From the NCBI GenBank assembly GCA_905235575.1, contig CAJOLZ010000007.1:1-64000 (forward strand): a DNA stretch of 64,000 nt, read 5' to 3'. Position numbers and translations under genes: made by a program. Of the stretch, positions 12,117 through 18,907 are shown piece after piece; the first letter of the stretch is position 1, and the number at the start of each line of letters is the position of its first letter. The stretch comes from an uncultured Bacteroidaceae bacterium. Its GTDB lineage: Bacteria; Bacteroidota; Bacteroidia; Bacteroidales; Bacteroidaceae. Below the pieces are notes generated by a model that searched no databases, was not told where the DNA came from, and saw nothing but the letters and a program-made list of their open reading frames with translations.

Positions 12117-12174
12117 AAAAGTTGAGAGTGGCGTTTTTCAAGCATTTCTTGCCTGAAGGGCGCGCTCTCAACTT
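12117..12174 (-). other. Hairpin between tuf and tRNA-Trp
   Basis: AAGTTGAGAG (12119-12128) and CTCTCAACTT (12165-12174) form a perfect 10-bp stem, with a smaller internal stem (CAAGCATTTCTTG). On the minus strand it is followed by only TTTT before the tRNA. It could be a leaky terminator that raises tuf over secE-nusG output, or a processing site for releasing the tRNA. Confidence 0.6.
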
Positions 12175-12236
12175 CTTTTTTATCTAACCTTCATGGGTTG
12201 CGCCGCCTCTACGGCGGGACGCTGTCCACTTGTGGA

Positions 12237-13418
12237 TTAGTCGAATACTTCGGTAATCTGACCGGAACCTACGGTGCGGCCACCCTCGCGGATAGCGAAA
12301 CGCAGACCTACGTTCAGAGCCACCTTGTAAATCAGGTTAACGGTAATCTCTACGTTATCGCCGGGCATTACCATCTCAACACCTTCGGGCAGGTGGATTT
12401 CACCCGTACAGTCCATGGTACGCAGATAGAACTGGGGACGATACTTGTTGCCGAAAGGAGTGTGACGACCGCCTTCTTCCTTCTTCAGCACGTAGATGGA
12501 AGCCTTGAAGCCAGAGTGAGGTGTGATGGCACCCGGGTGGGTGATAACCATACCGCGCTTAACTTCGTTCTTGTCGATACCGCGGAGCAGCAGACCTACG
12601 TTGTCGCCGGCCTCGCCCTGGTCGAGCAGTTTGCGGAACATCTCGACACCGGTAATCACGGACTTCTTGTCCTCGCCCAGACCCAGGATCTGAACATCGT
12701 CGCCTACCTTCACGACACCAGTCTCGATACGACCGGTAGCAACGGTACCACGACCTGTGATAGAGAACACGTCCTCAACGGGCATCAGGAAGGGCTTATC
12801 GATGTCGCGTACGGGCTCCTGAATCCAGGTGTCGCAAGCGTTCATCAGCTCCATCACCTTCTCTTCCCACTCGGGTACGCCGTTCAGAGCACCCAGTGCA
12901 GAGCCGCGGATGATAGGAGTATCCTCCTCGAAGTCATACTGAGCGAGCAGTTCGCCCATTTCCATTTCAACGAGCTCGAGCATTTCCTCGTCGTCAACCA
13001 TGTCACACTTGTTCAGGAATACAACCAGACGAGGTACGTTCACCTGACGGGCCAGCAGGATGTGCTCGCGAGTCTGAGGCATAGGACCATCGGTGGCAGC
13101 AACCACGATGATAGCACCGTCCATCTGGGCAGCACCAGTTACCATGTTCTTCACATAGTCGGCGTGTCCCGGGCAGTCCACGTGAGCATAGTGACGGTTT
13201 GCTGTCTCATACTCTACGTGTGCGGTGTTGATAGTGATACCACGCTCCTTCTCCTCGGGGGCGTTGTCAATCTGGTCGAAGCTCTTCACTTCAGAGAGAC
13301 CCTGCTTTGCCAATACGGTGGTAATGGCAGCGGTCAGCGTAGTCTTACCGTGGTCTACGTGGCCGATGGTACCAATGTTCACATGAGGTTTGGTACGTTC
13401 GAATTTTTCTTTTGCCAT
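12237..13418 (-). CDS. tuf: Elongation factor Tu
   Basis: The GTPase delivers aminoacyl-tRNA to the ribosome; 393 residues. G motifs are complete: GHVDHGKT (P-loop), [12 protein letters not shown] (switch I), [13 protein letters not shown] and SAL. Domains 2 and 3 follow ([24 protein letters not shown]). Four tRNA genes precede it and tRNA-Trp follows, an order conserved in many bacteria. Confidence 0.99.
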   Translation of the reverse strand: MAKEKFERTKPHVNIGTIGHVDHGKTTLTAAITTVLAKQGLSEVKSFDQIDNAPEEKERGITINTAHVEYETANRHYAHVDCPGHADYVKNMVTGAAQMDGAIIVVAATDGPMPQTREHILLARQVNVPRLVVFLNKCDMVDDEEMLELVEMEMGELLAQYDFEEDTPIIRGSALGALNGVPEWEEKVMELMNACDTWIQEPVRDIDKPFLMPVEDVFSITGRGTVATGRIETGVVKVGDDVQILGLGEDKKSVITGVEMFRKLLDQGEAGDNVGLLLRGIDKNEVKRGMVITHPGAITPHSGFKASIYVLKKEEGGRHTPFGNKYRPQFYLRTMDCTGEIHLPEGVEMVMPGDNVEITVNLIYKVALNVGLRFAIREGGRTVGSGQITEVFD

Positions 13419-13485
13419 AGCGTTTTTCTACTCTATTTTAATTTATTTTAATGTATTTTATCACTCTCTCTCCTCTCTTCATCTG

Positions 13486-13557
<72 letters not shown>

Positions 13558-13574
13558 AAACGCCTGAGCGTTTG

Positions 13575-13647
13575 AGCGGAAAACGGGGCTCAAACCCGCG
13601 ACCCCCAGCTTGGAAGGCTAGTGCTCTATCAACTGAGCTATTTCCGC
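13575..13647 (-). tRNA. tRNA-Gly (TCC)
   Basis: Seventy-three bases. The acceptor GCGGAAA pairs with TTTCCGC, the anticodon loop is CTTCCAA (anticodon TCC, reads GGA/GGG), and the T loop is TTTGAGC. Second from last in the four-tRNA cluster. Confidence 0.96.
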
Positions 13648-13683
13648 AATATGTGTTACCACTGCGAGGTGGAACGTTTCGTG

Positions 13684-13766
13684 TGGGTGGTGATGGATTC
13701 GAACCACCGAAGGCGTAAGCCAGCAGATTTACAGTCTGCCCCATTTGGCCACTCTGGTAACCACCC
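13684..13766 (-). tRNA. tRNA-Tyr (GTA)
   Basis: Eighty-three bases, with the long variable arm of a class II tRNA. The acceptor GGGTGGT pairs with ACCACCC, the discriminator is A, the anticodon loop is CTGTAAA (anticodon GTA), and the T loop is TTCGAAT. Confidence 0.96.
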
Positions 13767-13824
13767 TCCTTATGATTCTTTCGGGTCGGAGGTCTGTTCC
13801 GAGCCGCAGTCACGCTTGACTTTG

Positions 13825-13898
13825 AGCCTCTTGTCGGATTCGAACCAACGACCCCGAGATTACAAATCACGTGCTCTGGCCAACTGAGCTAAAGAGGC
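13825..13898 (-). tRNA. tRNA-Thr (TGT)
   Basis: Seventy-four bases. The acceptor GCCTCTT pairs with AAGAGGC, the anticodon loop is TTTGTAA (anticodon TGT, reads ACA/ACG), and the T loop is TTCGAAT. First gene of the tRNA-tuf transcript; its promoter starts 43 bases upstream. Confidence 0.96.
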
Positions 13899-13940
13899 GT
13901 AAGCAGCCGCAGGCGACATGCAATTCCGTCCAATCGGCTG

Positions 13941-13972
13941 CAAAATTAGATTATATTTTTCGAACCGCCAAA
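13941..13972 (-). promoter_or_regulatory. Promoter of the tRNA-tuf-secE-nusG transcript
   Basis: On the minus strand TTTG (13969-13972) is followed by 20 bases and TAATTTTG (13941-13948), an excellent match to the Bacteroidetes consensus. It lies between the hpf stop codon and the first tRNA. Confidence 0.8.
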
Positions 13973-13987
13973 ACTTTTGCCCGTTTT

Positions 13988-14287
13988 TTAGCGATTTTTC
14001 TGTTTTTCCTTGTATTTGGAGAGCTGACGGGTCAGCGAATCCATGTTTTTGTCTATTGCTTCTTCAAATGTGTCGCATGTTTCCTGCGCATAGAGTTCCT
14101 TGCCCGGCATGGCTGCCTTGATGGAAACCTCCTTGTTCAATGCGGTCTCAGGTTTTACGACTTTCAATGACACCTCAACCTTTCCTATTTCGTCACTGAA
14201 CTTGCTCAATTTCGAGACTTTTTTCTCGATGAAGTCCACCAGTTTCTCGGTGGGCTCGAAGCGTACTGCCTGAATTTTAATGTCCAT
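13988..14287 (-). CDS. hpf: Ribosome hibernation promoting factor (short HPF/RaiA type)
   Basis: This 99-residue protein of the S30AE/YfiA family binds the decoding centre of idle ribosomes. It reads MDIKIQAVRFEPTEKLVDFIEKKVSKL through SLTRQLSKYKEKQKNR and has the beta-alpha-beta pattern of the family. It lacks the C-terminal dimerisation domain of long HPF. It overlaps the end of xerC by 11 bases and is translated in the same message. Confidence 0.93.
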   Translation of the reverse strand: MDIKIQAVRFEPTEKLVDFIEKKVSKLSKFSDEIGKVEVSLKVVKPETALNKEVSIKAAMPGKELYAQETCDTFEEAIDKNMDSLTRQLSKYKEKQKNR

Positions 14288-15209
14288 TGTTACCTCCTTT
14301 TTCTGTGGCTCGCGGATGAGCCTGGTTATACAATTGCCTCAGTTCCTCGAAAGACGTGTGGGTGTAGATTTCTGTCGTCGACAGGCTTTCGTGTCCCAGC
14401 AGTTCTTTCACCGACTGAAGATCTGCGTCGTTGTTCAACATTGTGGTGGCAAAGGTGTGTCGCAACACGTGGGGTGAGCGTTTCTTCTGCGTGGTCACCA
14501 TCGAGAGGTATCGCTTCACCGTGCTCTCGACCTTCGGTCTCGAAATGCGGTCGCCAGTGCGTTCGTCCAGGAAGAGAGCCTTCGCGTGCACTGGGTGCGT
14601 CTCGGCGAAGCGGCTTCTCTGCGCCAGATAGGAGCCTATGGCCTCCAGCATCTCGTTTCCCAGAGGGATGATGCGCTGCTTGTCGCGTTTGCCGGTCACC
14701 TTCAGTTGTCTCAGGCTCATGTCAGCGTCGGCGATGTCGATGCCTACGAGCTCAGAGAGGCGGATGCCCGTGGAGTAGAACGTGAGCAGCATCAGGTGGT
14801 CGCGCTGTCCCGCATAGTCGTCTGGGAAGGGAATGTCGCCGTCAAGCAGGCGGTTCATCTCGCTTTCGCGCAGATACGAAGGCAGCGGCTTCTCTTTCTT
14901 CGGTCCGGCGAGTGTGTGCGCCGGGTCGCGGTCCACCAGCTTGCGCCGGAGCAGGAACCTGTAGAACGAGCGGAGGGCGCTCAGGCGGCGGTTGACCGAC
15001 GTGGCGGTGTTCCCGGCCTCCATCATCTCCACCATCCATTGCCTCACGATGTCTTCGTCAATGTCTCCCCAGGAGAGGTTGCCATCCAGCGTTTCGTAAT
15101 ACCGTTTGAACGCTTCCAAATCGGATTGATATGCCACCAGCGTCCTTTCGGAATAGTTCCGTTCGAACCTGAGGTAGTCAATAAAACGCTGAATCCACAT
15201 CTTCGTCAT
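14277..15209 (-). CDS. xerC: Tyrosine recombinase XerC/XerD type
   Basis: Site-specific recombinase of the chromosome-dimer resolution family, 310 residues. An N-terminal SAM-like core-binding domain (WIQRFIDYLRFERNYSERTLVAYQSDL) precedes the catalytic domain. The catalytic set is complete: Arg150, Lys174, His247, Arg250, His273 and nucleophile Tyr282. The start could also be the ATG at 15200 (MWIQRF). Its place between rpsU and hpf, away from any mobile element, supports a housekeeping Xer role rather than an integron or phage enzyme. XerC versus XerD cannot be decided from sequence alone. Confidence 0.9.
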   Translation of the reverse strand: MTKMWIQRFIDYLRFERNYSERTLVAYQSDLEAFKRYYETLDGNLSWGDIDEDIVRQWMVEMMEAGNTATSVNRRLSALRSFYRFLLRRKLVDRDPAHTLAGPKKEKPLPSYLRESEMNRLLDGDIPFPDDYAGQRDHLMLLTFYSTGIRLSELVGIDIADADMSLRQLKVTGKRDKQRIIPLGNEMLEAIGSYLAQRSRFAETHPVHAKALFLDERTGDRISRPKVESTVKRYLSMVTTQKKRSPHVLRHTFATTMLNNDADLQSVKELLGHESLSTTEIYTHTSFEELRQLYNQAHPRATEKGGNNGH

Positions 15210-15278
15210 CGTTTCATGTGGCGAAGATAAACATTTTTTTCGGCAGCTGCAAGAGCTGGGTTCAATTTTTAAGTTTCT

Positions 15279-15470
15279 TTAATCTTCTACGCGACGGAGC
15301 TGCTGCACATATACGGCACGCTCGTGGGCGAGACGCTTCTTCACGGAGGGCTTGTCAAACTGCTGACGCGAACGGAGTTCCTTCAGCGCACCGGTCTTTT
15401 CAAACTTACGCTTGAACTTTTTCAGAGCTCTCTCGATGTTCTCACCTTCTTTTACAGGTACTACAATCAT
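15279..15470 (-). CDS. rpsU: 30S ribosomal protein S21
   Basis: Small basic protein of 63 residues (MIVVPVKEGENIERALKKFKRKFEKTG...) matching S21, which contacts the 3' end of 16S rRNA during initiation. It has its own strong promoter at 15526-15556. xerC and hpf follow on the same strand. Confidence 0.95.
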   Translation of the reverse strand: MIVVPVKEGENIERALKKFKRKFEKTGALKELRSRQQFDKPSVKKRLAHERAVYVQQLRRVED

Positions 15471-15525
15471 CTGTTTTTTGTTAATTGGTTAGTAGATATG
15501 GTTCACTTTTGCCTTTTGAGCGGCG

Positions 15526-15556
15526 CAAAATTACACATACTTTTCGAGTTGGCAAA
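15526..15556 (-). promoter_or_regulatory. rpsU promoter
   Basis: Minus-strand TTTG (15553-15556), 19 bases, TAATTTTG (15526-15533): a near-perfect Bacteroidetes promoter about 55 bases before the rpsU start codon. Confidence 0.8.
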
Positions 15557-15740
15557 GCTTTTTTCTTAATTTTTCTGAAAAAGGCACTCCGATGAGGCGG
15601 AAAGGCGCCGCGCACCGCTCCGTTTTCCACACGCGCCGAAAGCGGGAGACCAATGCCTATATATATAAATAAGGTATAAGGCGCGCGTCACATTACCCCG
15701 CCTCTTTCTCCGATACAGATTCGCCCGACGCAACGAATCT

Positions 15741-15826
15741 TGCACGGTGCACAGCCTGACGCACCACAGTCCGACACGTGTCGCACCACGTTGCGACGGA
15801 CGTCGCAGCGTGGTGCGTTTTTTGAA
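15741..15826 (-). repeat. GC-rich palindromic repeat, core-only copy
   Basis: The copy contains GCACCACAG, a CCGACACGTGTCG palindrome, GTCGCACCACGTTGCGACGG, and GTCGCAGCGTGGTGCG followed by TTTTTT. The T run on the right marks the inverted orientation. The block around CGACACGTGTCG is shared with the copy at 20866-20955. It lies in the 15471-16077 gap, which also holds the rpsU promoter and the motif at 15906; nothing else in the gap looks genic. Confidence 0.8.
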
Positions 15827-15905
15827 GGAACGCGGTTCGTGTTTGGTAGGCTTTGCGTTTCTTGTCATCCTTCCTCCATAATGTCGTTCTTCAACGCCCG
15901 ACGTT

Positions 15906-15940
15906 GCCGCTTCTTCCCACGTTTGTGGGTGTTGAAGAAG
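15906..15940. repeat. 35-bp hairpin motif, copy 1
   Basis: The motif reads GCCGCTTCTTCCCACGTT, then TGTGGGTGTTGAAGAA. It recurs at 28629-28662 with two substitutions and a one-base difference in length. CCCAC and GTGGG form a hairpin. It is distinct from the GGTGCG family, although the second copy sits inside a GGTGCG-family block. Confidence 0.65.
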
Positions 15941-16077
15941 AATCTCTAAGAGGACTTCCGATGTTCCCCACTCCCCCTTCATTTTTCTCTCTTCATTCTT
16001 TGTTCTTCCAGTTTGTCGAGGGAGAAAGCAGGAAGCATCATAAAAGCGAGTCGCCAAATCTTCAGTGTTTTCATACA

Positions 16078-17118
16078 CTACACCTTTTTATTTGTTTGTA
16101 TTTCGTTTATCAGTTGGTATGTTTCCCTGATTGTCTTTATGTCCGTTGGTATAACGTAATTACGGCCTTCTGCTGCGGCGACAAAATCATCTATTTCCTT
16201 GAAATAGCCTTGAGAATATATTTGATTGTTCGCCAATATGGGGACGAAATTGTTTCGCTGACAAAGGATTTCTTTTGTTTCATGATGGGTATGCAGTTTC
16301 TCCACTGGGATGCCGAAGACGGTGGAGTAAGTAGGTGTAAAGGTAAGTTTCTCCATTTGCGAGAGATGATAGATGCCTGACTTTGTGCAGATTTTCAATG
16401 TTTCCTCTGCTGCAATCCATGTATTGGATGTGGAAAGTTCCAGTGTACCAACGATGTGCGGATGCTGGAGCATGAGGAGGTAAGAGTCCTTTGCGACCCG
16501 ACGGCAGACGAGGATTTCTGGTTTTCCAAATAGGAAGCAAACGAGGTCTAGGGGGTGGATGTAGAGGTCAAGCAAGGCATCACCCTCTGGATAAGCACCA
16601 GTGAGATAATGCAAGTCGTAACTGATTGGATGCTCTTTACGCAGTTTTTTCTGAAGGATTTGCACGGCAGGGGCATGACGTTTTTGAAGGCCTACCATTG
16701 CAACGGGGGAACCATATTGCTGCTGCAGGGCAATGAGGGTATCGAGTTCTTCAAGTGTCTGGCAAGGCGGTTTCTCAATGAAGAGTGACTTTCCGCTTTG
16801 GAGGACTTGCGAGGCAATGGAGAAATGAGACAATGGGGAGGCAGAAACGAATACGCCTTTGATGGTTTCGTCGCTCAGAATCTCGTCGAGCGAGGTCGTG
16901 GCTTTCACACCAGGAAACTTCTGCTCTATTAGCCGGGCCTTTCGCTCCGACGTGACGCAGATGTACTTCAACGGCACACCAAGATAATGAAGAACGGGAT
17001 AGAGATTGGCCAGCGAGTGCTGTCCCATGCCCACGAAGGCATAAGAATATTGGTACGTTTGGCAAAGGTAATGCTCCGTGCGCATCCGCTTGTATCGGTT
17101 GATGAGTGCCTGTATCAT
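16078..17118 (-). CDS. Gfo/Idh/MocA-family oxidoreductase
   Basis: NAD(P)-dependent sugar or inositol dehydrogenase-type protein, 346 residues. After about 24 atypical leading residues the Rossmann strand reads YAFVGMGQHSLANLY (Gly30, Gly32), and the family signature EKPP lies at 115-118. The C-terminal alpha/beta domain is typical (DLYIHPLDLVCFLFG). The usual catalytic Lys sits in the EKP motif. The start overlaps the radical SAM stop by 4 bases (ATGA), so the two are translationally coupled and probably act on the same substrate. No signal peptide; cytoplasmic. The substrate is not evident. Confidence 0.85.
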   Translation of the reverse strand: MIQALINRYKRMRTEHYLCQTYQYSYAFVGMGQHSLANLYPVLHYLGVPLKYICVTSERKARLIEQKFPGVKATTSLDEILSDETIKGVFVSASPLSHFSIASQVLQSGKSLFIEKPPCQTLEELDTLIALQQQYGSPVAMVGLQKRHAPAVQILQKKLRKEHPISYDLHYLTGAYPEGDALLDLYIHPLDLVCFLFGKPEILVCRRVAKDSYLLMLQHPHIVGTLELSTSNTWIAAEETLKICTKSGIYHLSQMEKLTFTPTYSTVFGIPVEKLHTHHETKEILCQRNNFVPILANNQIYSQGYFKEIDDFVAAAEGRNYVIPTDIKTIRETYQLINEIQTNKKV

Positions 17119-18176
17119 TGTATCGCTTTTAGATGTTTTCGATATGTCTGCTTAGGGTCTGCCGTCCATTGATATTGGCCGTAGAACTTCTCTATGAGCC
17201 ATTTAGGCAGTAGCTTCTCGAAGTTGCGCACGAGTATGATGTCGTACTTGCGGTGGAAGTTGATCCAGCAGCCGTTGCAGTCTTTGGAATAAAGACACTG
17301 AGTCTGGCAGGCCGATGTTCCGTTGAAGATCTCGTCCAAAGATAGCTCATGAATATTCCCCAGCAGCACGTCAAGGTTCTGGCAGAGTGGAACGTCACCG
17401 TTACTATGCAGCACGAGACAACTCATGATGCTTTGGCAGCGTAGCCGAAGATGGCCGTTTCGCCATTTGTCATAGAGTGCTACGAAGTCGTAATTTTCCT
17501 GCGTATCGTGGATGTTTTGGGGTATCTGCTTCACGAAATCCGATGCAGTCAGCAGTTCACTCGTCGTGTCGAAGAAAGCCATTGTTCCGTAGATGCCAAT
17601 GCGAATGTCTATGCCGTAATGCTTGGCAACATCTATCACATACGCCATATCTTCGAATGTATTCCAAGGAGAAAGACAGAACATCAGCGACATGGGCACT
17701 TCATCTTTTAGCGCTTCCACCACCTCAATCACCCGGTCGTAGCCGTCGCGACCCCGCATCTGCTGGTAAGTCTCGCGGCCACCATCGAGCGAGACATACA
17801 AATGCCGTGGGTGATAGCGACGGACGGCATCTATAACACGACGGGGCGCGAGACAGTTTGACAGCAGCGTGTAGTTAGGGTGATTCTCTTGAAACCATGC
17901 CATGATTTCATCAGCCTGGGGATGCAAGATGAATTCGCCGCCCTCCAGTCCTACGGTAGTTCTCCGCGTCACACATCGGCTCTGCATGATTCGCTGAATA
18001 TCTTCGAGCGAAAGATGCTCCACAGGACGCTTCTGCCAGATGTTGCAGTGCTTGCACCGTGACTGACACGCCGTAGTCGAGTAAATCATCAGTTGCGATA
18101 GTCGCTTGTGGCGTGACCGCATGATGTTGTTCAGATAGAGTAGCCCATTATAGGCGTAATCATAAATTGAATACAT
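17115..18176 (-). CDS. Radical SAM protein with C-terminal cysteine cluster
   Basis: 353 residues. The radical SAM [4Fe-4S] motif CxxxCxxC is Cys37, Cys41, Cys44, followed by GLEGGEFILHPQ (the GGEP-like SAM-contact strand). The C-terminal third is rich in cysteines (CQSIMSC, PLCQNLD, CQTQC, CNGC), resembling the auxiliary-cluster SPASM/twitch region of peptide- or sugar-modifying members. No small precursor-peptide gene was seen next to it. It is first in a two-gene unit with the Gfo/Idh gene and has the shared sigma-type promoter at 18194-18235. Substrate unknown. Confidence 0.85.
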   Translation of the reverse strand: MYSIYDYAYNGLLYLNNIMRSRHKRLSQLMIYSTTACQSRCKHCNIWQKRPVEHLSLEDIQRIMQSRCVTRRTTVGLEGGEFILHPQADEIMAWFQENHPNYTLLSNCLAPRRVIDAVRRYHPRHLYVSLDGGRETYQQMRGRDGYDRVIEVVEALKDEVPMSLMFCLSPWNTFEDMAYVIDVAKHYGIDIRIGIYGTMAFFDTTSELLTASDFVKQIPQNIHDTQENYDFVALYDKWRNGHLRLRCQSIMSCLVLHSNGDVPLCQNLDVLLGNIHELSLDEIFNGTSACQTQCLYSKDCNGCWINFHRKYDIILVRNFEKLLPKWLIEKFYGQYQWTADPKQTYRKHLKAIQ

Positions 18177-18193
18177 AAAAATTGGTTGCAGTT

Positions 18194-18235
18194 TCTATCT
18201 ATATAGTCTAGAACTGCAACCAATGACTGCACGGG
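18194..18235 (-). promoter_or_regulatory. Predicted ECF-type promoter, site A (radical SAM unit)
   Basis: Minus strand: CCCGTGCAGTC (18225-18235), 16 bases, GACTATATAGATAGA (18194-18208), ending 18 bases before the radical SAM start. The same motif with the same 16-base spacing occurs at 18866-18907 and 20614-20655. Only this site is framed by a perfect 13-bp inverted repeat (ATTGGTTGCAGTT at 18181-18193 and AACTGCAACCAAT at 18212-18224) enclosing the -10-like block. Confidence 0.7.
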
Positions 18236-18243
18236 ACGAATGA

Positions 18244-18837
18244 TTATTTCTTCAGTTTATCCTTGCTTTCAAGATATTTCGTGAACGTCTCCCACTGCTC
18301 TGCTCGTTTAGCACGGTTGGCCTGCACACGCTCGTCATTGATGAACTGCGGGGGATAGCAGTCGTAAAGGTAGTAGTGACCGTTGTCGATAACCTCGCCG
18401 TCAATCTTTCCACAGCAGAGTACGAGATCATCGAAGAACTGGCTACAAATGAGACCTACTAAAGTGGCACCGCCAGAGAAGAGATATTCGCCACCCAGAT
18501 AGAAATCAACACTGGCAAGCAATGGGATTTTTTCTCGTAGTGGTGACCTCGTGTCGCGGCGCTCGGCTTTGCCGCTTGGCTCGTTCAAGAACTTGATTTC
18601 GCGGGTGGTGACATTGAACCATTCAATATCATCCTCAGTGAAAAGGACACTTTGCGCATCACCGATTGAGCACGTTCCTGATTCGCTGAGACCACAGGCA
18701 TAGAGTGTGGCTTTTTCTACAGGGTCAGTCGTAAAGGGCTTCTCGGGCTCGTAACCATCAAGACTGCAAGCAGTCATCGTCATTGTGCCGGCAATGGCTA
18801 TCGCCATCATCCTGGCGAGGGAAGTGTAACGTTTCAT
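18244..18837 (-). CDS. Predicted lipoprotein of unknown function in the sigma cluster
   Basis: 197 residues from MKRYTSLARMMAIAIAG with lipobox MTAC, Cys22 as the acylation site. The longer frame starting at 18891 would lie in the promoter and is rejected. I do not recognise the family. The mature part is acidic with a cysteine-rich middle (YACGLSESGTC; LVLCCGKIDG) and a lysine-rich tail. A segment around PSGKAERRDTRSP is encoded by DNA that shares 17 identical bases with a repeat block at 28619-28635, so it may be an inserted repeat. It has its own copy of the shared promoter (site B) and lies directly downstream of the sigma-barrel gene. Confidence 0.75.
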   Translation of the reverse strand: MKRYTSLARMMAIAIAGTMTMTACSLDGYEPEKPFTTDPVEKATLYACGLSESGTCSIGDAQSVLFTEDDIEWFNVTTREIKFLNEPSGKAERRDTRSPLREKIPLLASVDFYLGGEYLFSGGATLVGLICSQFFDDLVLCCGKIDGEVIDNGHYYLYDCYPPQFINDERVQANRAKRAEQWETFTKYLESKDKLKK

Positions 18838-18865
18838 ATTCTTCAGCGTTAAAAAGTTTGGCATC

Positions 18866-18907
18866 TCTATTAGTATAGTCCTTTGAATCATGAAAAGACT
18901 GCATGGC
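18866..18907 (-). promoter_or_regulatory. Predicted ECF-type promoter, site B (lipoprotein)
   Basis: Minus strand: GCCATGCAGTC (18897-18907), 16 bases, GACTATACTAATAGA (18866-18880). Its upstream half abuts the stop codon of the sigma-barrel gene. The distance to the lipoprotein ATG at 18837 is about 30 bases, which supports that start codon. Confidence 0.7.

Noticed and set aside
14277..15209. Tyrosine recombinase as part of an integrated mobile element
   Set aside because: It lies between rpsU and hpf in a housekeeping context, without attachment-site duplications or phage genes, and fits XerC/D.
16078..18837. A RiPP biosynthetic cluster around the radical SAM gene
   Set aside because: No short precursor-like frame with a leader and core was found in the 67- and 70-base spacers, and there is no transporter or peptidase nearby.
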